Source: an uncultured Muribaculaceae bacterium (lineage in GTDB: Bacteria > Bacteroidota > Bacteroidia > Bacteroidales > Muribaculaceae). Taken from it: a stretch of DNA of 10,599 bases. Below the pieces are notes generated by a model. That model was not told the origin of the DNA and made no database searches. It saw nothing but the letters and a program-made list of their open reading frames with translations. Position 1 is the stretch's first letter. The number at the start of each line of letters is the position of its first letter. This document shows positions 6,505 to 10,599 of the stretch, piece after piece. The DNA lies in the NCBI GenBank assembly GCA_934663645.1, contig CAKUKR010000081.1:1-10599 (forward strand). Reading direction: 5' to 3'. The translations under genes and the position numbers were made by a program.

Positions 6505-8989
6505 CCTGCGCAGTGCCTCGCTGCCAGTGTTGCCGACAGCCCAGTCGGCAACCGTCGAGAACCGCTCGCTGTGCCTGCTGACACGCGACGGCGACAGGTG
6601 CGTCAATATGCGCAGCCGCATCCCGGGGAGGCTCGAGGGTCTGCCCGAGCCGCAGGAGCTGGCGCGGTGCGGGCATTTCCCGGTGTTTGCCGACACTCGC
6701 GACGGCGTGACATACGTGTTCACGCTTGACATGGAGGGGTGTCTGCGCGTGGAGATCAGCGTTGATGCCGGCGGAAATGTGGCGATGTTGGACAAGCGGC
6801 TCGGCGTGATGCCTCCTGGTGTCTGTCTTGCCGCCCGTGTTGGCGATTTCGTGGTCGTCTCCGACTCCGCGTCGCAGCTGCATTATGTGCTGTGGAATCG
6901 CTCGCGCCGCGCCTACGTATGGCTTGACACTGTACCCGAAATGCCGCCGTTCAGCGTGGAGAGCGTTGAGGGCGTGCCGTTCAAAGCCACAGTGGCAGCG
7001 CAAACGTTTGCAGAGGCGGTCGCCGACATGCGGCAGGGCGTGCCTGACAGGGTGGTGCAGCAGGTCAATGCCGCTGTCGCAGCCGCTGAAAAGGAGGCGC
7101 GTCAGCGAGCCGCCGCTGCCGGCGTGTGGACAGCCCCTGTGGTGGTGCGGCTGGCAGTGCGTCTGTGGGACGGCACGCTGATGCACCTCTCCGCGCCTCA
7201 TCTCGTGGCTCCGTGCGCATTTGTCGCCAACCGCCGCGTGGGCTTGCCGCTCGTCAGCGGCGACGGCGGTTTCACCGGTACGGCAGCGACAGACATCGAA
7301 GTGCCGTCGTACCGTCTGCGCATCGGCGTCGACACGTCAGGGCTGGCGGCATGGGGCGATGTGGTGCGTGCGGTCGAGGTGTGGGTGAGCCGTGAGCATT
7401 GCGCTGCGACCGGCGGGGCAGGACGAGCCTCGTACACGTCGGTGTCAGGCAAGAACACGCTGTGGGCGCAGCCCGCATATTCCGATGACGCGACACTGAC
7501 AGCAGCCTTGACCGCCGACGGATATGTGTGCGCCGGGACTGTGGAGTGTGCGGCCGGCGCGGCTTCGGTCATGCCGCTGCGCCCACGCAGCGAGGCGGAA
7601 GGCGAGGCCGGGGATTTGGCGAGCGAGGCACGCAGCCGCTTTGTGGTGAAAGCCTCTGCGCTCGAGGGTCACGGCGGTTTCCTGCACCTGGCGGGTTATA
7701 CGCGCCGTTATCCGCAGCCCGAGTTGCCGCAGGGTGAGGAGCGGGCGACCACAACCGCCAAATGCCGTGTCGCTGTGCGGCTGCACTCGCTGCGCGGAGG
7801 CGCGACAGTGGTAGCCGAGGGTGAGGTGCGTGCCGACGACGGCATGATACTCCCGATGCTGTGGTATCCCGACAGTTCCGCCGTGTCGGTGACCGTCTCG
7901 CTTGAGTATGAGGACGGCCGTGCCTATGAGCAGACATGGCAGATGCAGCGTGCGCCTCGCGGCGAGAACGCGGCATACGTCCCTGCGGTGTCTACGGAGG
8001 CTCTGGCACTGCCGAGGGTGTATGTGGCGACGGCTTACTCTGGGGACACGTCGGGCGACGTGTATGTGGACGGCACGCTGTTGACGATGCGCCGCGGCAA
8101 CCCGTTTGTCGAGGCGAGCAGCACCCCATACGCCGGCGGGCACATCTCGCACATACGCGCACAGCAGAGCGGCGGCGGAGCGTATACGCGCCAGTATGTG
8201 TACCTGTTTTCCGACACGGGGATAACGGCGTTGACGCATGATATGGAGGGGCGGCACGTCAACTGCCGCCCTGTCTCGCGGAGCATAGCGAGCCGCCGCA
8301 GCCACGTCTCGTCAGCCGAGGATGGCGTGTGGGCGCTCACAGACAGCGGCACGCTGCTGCGGCTGCGCGATTCGCGCGTCGAGACGGTGCTGCGCGGCCT
8401 GCCTCCTGACAGCCGCGTTGCGGCGCACAGCCGTCTGGGCGAAGTGTGGGTGATGCCCGGCAAATCGGTCGCTGCGCCACGGCAGTCGCTGGTGATTGCT
8501 GTCGATGACATGGGCGACGGCCAGGTGCATGGCAGCCTGAGCACATACACTCCCGATGCCACCTTCGCCGCAGGCGATGCCATGCTGGGCATCACGCTCA
8601 CACGCGACCCGGAAATGGCATACGTCATCAGCCGCGTATGCGCTCCCAGACGCGCCGGGCAGCGTATGGAGGCGGAGTGGCAGTCGCCGGTGGTGTCCCT
8701 TGCTCGCGGCGGACTGTGCGGCCTTCTGCTGGGGTTGTCTGGCAGCGGCGTGGACGCGACGGTGGAAGTGCGGGCATTGCCTCCGCACACTGCCGGCTTC
8801 CCCGACGACTGCGAGGGCGAGCTGCTGACCCGTGCCTCGGTCAAAGGCGACATCCGCGAGACGGTGAGCGTGCCGTTCATCCTGCCCGACCCGGCGCTGT
8901 TCGGCCGGGTGCGCTGCAACCGTCTGCGCATCGTCGCCCGAGGCCAAATCCCTGCCATTACGGCATACGGATTTGAAATATTCGGGTGA
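6488..8989 (+). CDS. Tail nozzle/muzzle-like structural protein (tail tubular protein B type)
   Basis: The protein has 833 residues from ATG 6488; a GTG directly before it (6485) is the other possible start. The gene overlaps the portal gene by 17 nt, suggesting coupled translation. The N-terminus resembles T7 gp12/crAss muzzle proteins: an opening 'RDGDRCVNMRSRIPGRLEGL' (33-52, compare VNGW...EGLQKRPP in gp12), then alternating short strands with 'HFPVFADTRDGVTYVF' and 'VGDFVVVSDSASQLHYVLWN'. Residues about 171-211 form an Ala-rich helix, followed by 'VRLAVRLWDGTLMHLSAP', as in Bacteroidota phage tail proteins. Around 570-660, 'YLFSDTGITAL', 'GVWALTDSGTLLRL' and 'GEVWVM' look like beta-propeller blades. 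The end is a beta-sandwich-like region closing with 'ITAYGFEIFG'. It would form the stubby tail tip. Homology is inferred from pattern and length (gp12 is about 800 residues). Confidence 0.6.
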   Translation: MRRSSDLRSASLPVLPTAQSATVENRSLCLLTRDGDRCVNMRSRIPGRLEGLPEPQELARCGHFPVFADTRDGVTYVFTLDMEGCLRVEISVDAGGNVAMLDKRLGVMPPGVCLAARVGDFVVVSDSASQLHYVLWNRSRRAYVWLDTVPEMPPFSVESVEGVPFKATVAAQTFAEAVADMRQGVPDRVVQQVNAAVAAAEKEARQRAAAAGVWTAPVVVRLAVRLWDGTLMHLSAPHLVAPCAFVANRRVGLPLVSGDGGFTGTAATDIEVPSYRLRIGVDTSGLAAWGDVVRAVEVWVSREHCAATGGAGRASYTSVSGKNTLWAQPAYSDDATLTAALTADGYVCAGTVECAAGAASVMPLRPRSEAEGEAGDLASEARSRFVVKASALEGHGGFLHLAGYTRRYPQPELPQGEERATTTAKCRVAVRLHSLRGGATVVAEGEVRADDGMILPMLWYPDSSAVSVTVSLEYEDGRAYEQTWQMQRAPRGENAAYVPAVSTEALALPRVYVATAYSGDTSGDVYVDGTLLTMRRGNPFVEASSTPYAGGHISHIRAQQSGGGAYTRQYVYLFSDTGITALTHDMEGRHVNCRPVSRSIASRRSHVSSAEDGVWALTDSGTLLRLRDSRVETVLRGLPPDSRVAAHSRLGEVWVMPGKSVAAPRQSLVIAVDDMGDGQVHGSLSTYTPDATFAAGDAMLGITLTRDPEMAYVISRVCAPRRAGQRMEAEWQSPVVSLARGGLCGLLLGLSGSGVDATVEVRALPPHTAGFPDDCEGELLTRASVKGDIRETVSVPFILPDPALFGRVRCNRLRIVARGQIPAITAYGFEIFG

Positions 8990-9020
8990 AAGTAAACTAA
9001 AATCACAATTGCTCCGTTAA

Positions 9021-9058
9021 AACAGGTAGGCGCGGCTTAAACTCCGTGCCTGCCTGTT
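9021..9058 (+). terminator. Terminator of the capsid cassette
   Basis: AACAGGTAGGCGCGG (9021-9035) pairs with CCGTGCCTGCCTGTT (9044-9058) with two G-U pairs and an 8-nt loop. It begins 31 nt after the nozzle stop. The plus-strand U-run is weak, while a run of A precedes the stem, so it could also act on the minus strand. It sets the lipoprotein gene apart from the cassette. Confidence 0.7.
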
Positions 9059-9088
9059 GTCATATATCTAATTAATATGTAATTGCTT

Positions 9089-9559
9089 ATGAACAAAAAG
9101 TACTTCAGACTAATATGGATGTCGGTGCTGGCAGTGGTGATGTCGGCAGCGCTGTCGTCGTGCATCGAGGACGACTGGTTTCCCTACGACCCGCCGGCAT
9201 ACAACGACTATTATTATGACCAGTACCTGAACGGCACATGGCGGCTCTGTGAGGCCAACGGCATCCCGGTGCGCTATGAGGAGGCGAACTACCTGGAGTT
9301 CTACGGCGGCGGACGCGGACGCTACTACGAGTATGACGACTGGGGCAGCCTCTACGCCGAGCGCACGGCATACTGGTGCCGCGATGTCTACGGCTCGCCG
9401 GCGGGTGTGCTGACGCTGGTATACGAGAACGGCGACCGGCTGGACATGAACTACTGGTTCCGCGACAGCGGCTACGGCGATGAGCTGTGGCTGCAGTGGA
9501 ACGACTATTACGGTGTGCAGACCTATGTGTATGAGTACACCGACCGCGTGCCGTGGTAA
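9089..9559 (+). CDS. Small lipoprotein, probably surface-exposed, lipocalin-like
   Basis: I chose ATG 9089, giving 156 residues; an in-frame TTG at 9083 is less likely. Residues 1-24 form a lipoprotein signal peptide: 'MNKKYF', a hydrophobic core, then the lipobox 'LSSC' with the acylated Cys at 25. The mature end 'CIEDDWF' carries acidic residues right after the Cys, resembling the lipoprotein export signal (LES) that sends Bacteroidota lipoproteins to the cell surface. The rest is very rich in Tyr, Trp and Asp. It contains 'LNGTWRLCEANG', a typical opening of lipocalin-like domains, followed by alternating beta-strand segments ending 'VYEYTDRVPW'. Ligand and function are unknown. It lies 99 nt after the nozzle stop, behind a terminator, and no consensus promoter is visible directly upstream, so a functional link to the cassette is unproven. 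Confidence 0.75.
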   Translation: MNKKYFRLIWMSVLAVVMSAALSSCIEDDWFPYDPPAYNDYYYDQYLNGTWRLCEANGIPVRYEEANYLEFYGGGRGRYYEYDDWGSLYAERTAYWCRDVYGSPAGVLTLVYENGDRLDMNYWFRDSGYGDELWLQWNDYYGVQTYVYEYTDRVPW

Positions 9560-9583
9560 GGCATGGCAGCGGTGTAAACAAAC

Positions 9584-9622
9584 AAAGACCGTCCGTGGCA
9601 GAGATGCTCGCGGGCGGTCTTT
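9584..9622. terminator. Bidirectional terminator between convergent genes
   Basis: AAAGACCGTCCGTG (9584-9597) pairs with CGCGGGCGGTCTTT (9609-9622) with two G-U pairs and an 11-nt loop. A-rich and T-rich flanks sit on either side of the stem. It lies between the converging lipoprotein gene (plus, ends 9559) and the MORN-type gene (minus, ends 9647). Confidence 0.85.
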
Positions 9623-9646
9623 CGTATGTGTATGCCAGTGCTTGGG

Positions 9647-10180
9647 TTACTGCCTGTCGGGAATTATGATGTCCTCGGCGTGTCCGTCAGTGCGGTACAG
9701 GCGGCCGCGTACCAGCTGTCCGGTGTCGTATTCGCCGATGATGTAGTCGCCCGGGTGCGCCACACGCGCTTGCGGGTCAAACTGGCTGATGAGGCGTTGC
9801 TTGGTGAAGGTGAGCGTCCCCTGGCCGTGAGGCTGGTTTAGGCGTATCTCGCCGTCCCATTCGCCGTAGCTGAGCTGTGTCGCTGTTCCTTGCGGCTTCT
9901 GGGGGTCGAGAGCGGAATAGTATTTTGACGAGGCAGAACCCTCCTTCTCGATGACGGAAGACTGCTGCGAGGGCGTGAGCAGATACCAGCACAGGGCCGC
10001 TATGCCGGCAACAAGCGCCACACACACGGGTATCACCCACAGCAGCACGTTTTTCCTCTTGTTCGCCGGAGCCGGAGTCAGGTCAGCGGCGGTTGTTTCT
10101 GACGCTTTGCGTCCTGTGCCGGAAGGGAGCGGCGGCATCTCCGGCGGCATTTCGTAATATCGGTCAGTGTTGTCGTTCAT
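9647..10180 (-). CDS. Single-pass membrane protein with MORN-like repeats
   Basis: This 177-residue protein starts at ATG 10180 and ends at TAA 9647. Residues 1-40 are a Pro-rich cytosolic tail ('EMPPEMPPLP'). 'KRK' at 41-43 precedes one transmembrane helix at about 45-68, so positive charges inside place the C-terminal part outside the inner membrane. After a polar linker, residues 104-123 ('YGEWDGEIR' then 'PHGQGTLTF') and 144-165 ('GDYIIGEYDTGQLVRG') match the MORN pattern of Y.G....G..HG.G, here two or three degenerate repeats. MORN repeats bind lipids or proteins, and the role of this protein is unknown. It is transcribed alone from its own promoter, opposite to the capsid cassette, so it is probably a resident host gene. 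Confidence 0.75.
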   Translation of the reverse strand: MNDNTDRYYEMPPEMPPLPSGTGRKASETTAADLTPAPANKRKNVLLWVIPVCVALVAGIAALCWYLLTPSQQSSVIEKEGSASSKYYSALDPQKPQGTATQLSYGEWDGEIRLNQPHGQGTLTFTKQRLISQFDPQARVAHPGDYIIGEYDTGQLVRGRLYRTDGHAEDIIIPDRQ

Positions 10181-10206
10181 CGTTTCAATGTAGTTGATTG
10201 ACGCTG

Positions 10207-10237
10207 CAAAGGTATAAAATAAAAGTCAGTCGGCAAA
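10207..10237 (-). promoter_or_regulatory. Bacteroidota vegetative promoter of the MORN-type gene
   Basis: On the minus strand TTTG (10237-10234) and TACCTTTG (10214-10207) are separated by exactly 19 nt, matching the Bacteroidota -33/-7 consensus. Transcription would start near 10201, leaving about 20 nt of leader. The -7 region reads CTTTGCAGCG, the same as in the promoter at 2293-2305. Confidence 0.75.
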
Positions 10238-10310
10238 CCGTATGCGATATTTATGCGTCCGGCAGTCATCAATCAAGCCAGCATAATTTGCGTGATTGGA
10301 GTACTCATCT

Positions 10311-10346
10311 AAAGACCTTAAGGTCATCAGAGACCTTAAAGTCTTT
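10311..10346. repeat. ACCTTA-type palindrome, relative of the one at 2089-2124
   Basis: AAAGACCTTAAGGTC (10311-10325) and GACCTTAAAGTCTTT (10332-10346) form a 15-bp stem with one C-A mismatch and a 6-nt loop. Arm length, loop length and core (AAGGTC ... GACCTTA) are the same as in the hairpin after the BspA-like gene. It is not at the end of a visible gene, so it is more likely a dispersed palindrome than a dedicated terminator. The stretch 10347-10416 beyond it is C-poor and shows no gene. Confidence 0.6.
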
Positions 10347-10416
10347 GGCAAAATATTGTGGATGAGGTGTAATTGATTGGTGGTCATGCTGTTGTGTTTG
10401 TTGTGTAGCGGCTTTT

Positions 10417-10499
10417 TGTGAAAAGTCAGACATAAAATCAGCCGTTTTCTGTAAAAAGTCAGACATGAAAACGGCTGTTTCTCGTGAAAAGTCAGAGAT
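10417..10499. repeat. Three direct repeats with 33-nt period, possible transposon end
   Basis: GTGAAAAGTCAGACAT (10418-10433), GTAAAAAGTCAGACAT (10451-10466) and GTGAAAAGTCAGAGAT (10484-10499) start exactly 33 nt apart. Between copies, CAGCCGTTTTC (10439-10449) and GAAAACGGCTG (10467-10477) form an 11-bp perfect inverted repeat around copy 2. The outermost copy begins TGTGAAAAG. Multiple short repeats at a terminus starting with TG, next to the 3' end of an inward-lying gene, is what IS21-family ends look like. The assignment is tentative because the rest of the element is outside the window. Confidence 0.5.
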
Positions 10500-10507
10500 G
10501 GGGAGGG

Positions 10508-10599
10508 CTAAAGCAAGTCCGATGGGGCGACCACCAGCTGCTCCAGGCTTATGCCTCGCTTCTTGATGTACTTCTTGAGAAAGAAGATGTGATAGTCTT
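10508..10599 (-). CDS. 3' end of an unidentified minus-strand gene (partial)
   Basis: On the minus strand an open frame enters at 10597 and ends at TAG (10510-10508), giving 29 residues including 'DYHIFFLKKYIKKRGISLEQ' and ending 'APSDLL'. The basic, helical character and the position just inside the 33-nt repeats fit the C-terminus of a transposition protein, but I do not recognise the family. The fragment is short, so even coding status is uncertain. Confidence 0.45.
   Translation of the reverse strand, partial: DYHIFFLKKYIKKRGISLEQLVVAPSDLL

Noticed and set aside
8035..9006. Long minus-strand open frame (323 codons) opposite the nozzle gene, plus similar ones at 7445-8305 and 5143-6063
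   Set aside because: These are GC-driven shadow frames. The products are low-complexity Arg/His/Ala/Ser-rich with no domain pattern, while the plus-strand frame shows coherent motifs and gene overlap.
10221..10229. A fourth AAAAGTCAG copy in the promoter spacer of the MORN-type gene
   Set aside because: It is only nine bases long, not in phase with the 33-nt series, and lies in an A-rich region, so chance is likely.
10418..10499. CRISPR array made of the three direct repeats
   Set aside because: The 16-nt repeats, about 17-nt spacers partly related by inversion, and lack of cas genes do not fit a CRISPR array.

Overview
The window looks like chromosomal DNA of a gut-type Bacteroidota, most likely order Bacteroidales (possibly Muribaculaceae or a relative; the family is a guess). 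The evidence is a BspA-type leucine-rich-repeat protein ending in a type IX secretion (T9SS) sorting domain, a lipoprotein with an acidic post-cysteine signal, AT-rich leaders without Shine-Dalgarno sequences, and two promoters that fit the Bacteroidota vegetative consensus (TTTG, 19 bp, TAnnTTTG) exactly.

Layout. (1) 2-2065: the 3' part of a BspA-like LRR_5 gene, open through the left edge, followed by a 15-bp perfect hairpin. (2) 2125-2406: a C-poor, G/T-rich spacer, then a consensus promoter and a roughly 100-nt leader with GC-rich hairpins. (3) 2407-8989: five tightly spaced, GC-rich, same-strand genes that read as the virion-structure block of a short-tailed (podovirus-like) phage: scaffold-like protein, HK97-fold/DUF5309-like major capsid protein, a small connector candidate, a compact portal protein, and an 833-residue tail nozzle/muzzle-like protein. 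A stem with G-U pairs at 9021-9058 closes the block. (4) 9089-9559: a small surface-lipoprotein candidate with a lipocalin-like look. (5) 9647-10180, minus strand: a single-pass membrane protein with MORN-like repeats and its own consensus promoter; it shares a bidirectional terminator with the lipoprotein gene. (6) 10181-10599: a second ACCTTA-type palindrome, another C-poor stretch, three direct repeats at an exact 33-nt period that may be the tip of a transposable element, and the last 29 codons of an unidentified minus-strand gene.

The notable unit is the capsid-portal-nozzle cassette. All five frames are open and intact, and portal and nozzle genes overlap by 17 nt. Yet the window shows no terminase, integrase, lysis, replication or tail-fibre gene, and ordinary host-type genes flank the block on both sides. 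It is driven by what looks like a host housekeeping promoter, with no visible phage-repressor site. This could be a domesticated particle system, a satellite or gene-transfer-agent-like unit relying on functions encoded elsewhere, or a preserved piece of a prophage. The sequence alone cannot separate these options. Functional names for the phage genes rest on motif recognition and gene order, not on a database search.
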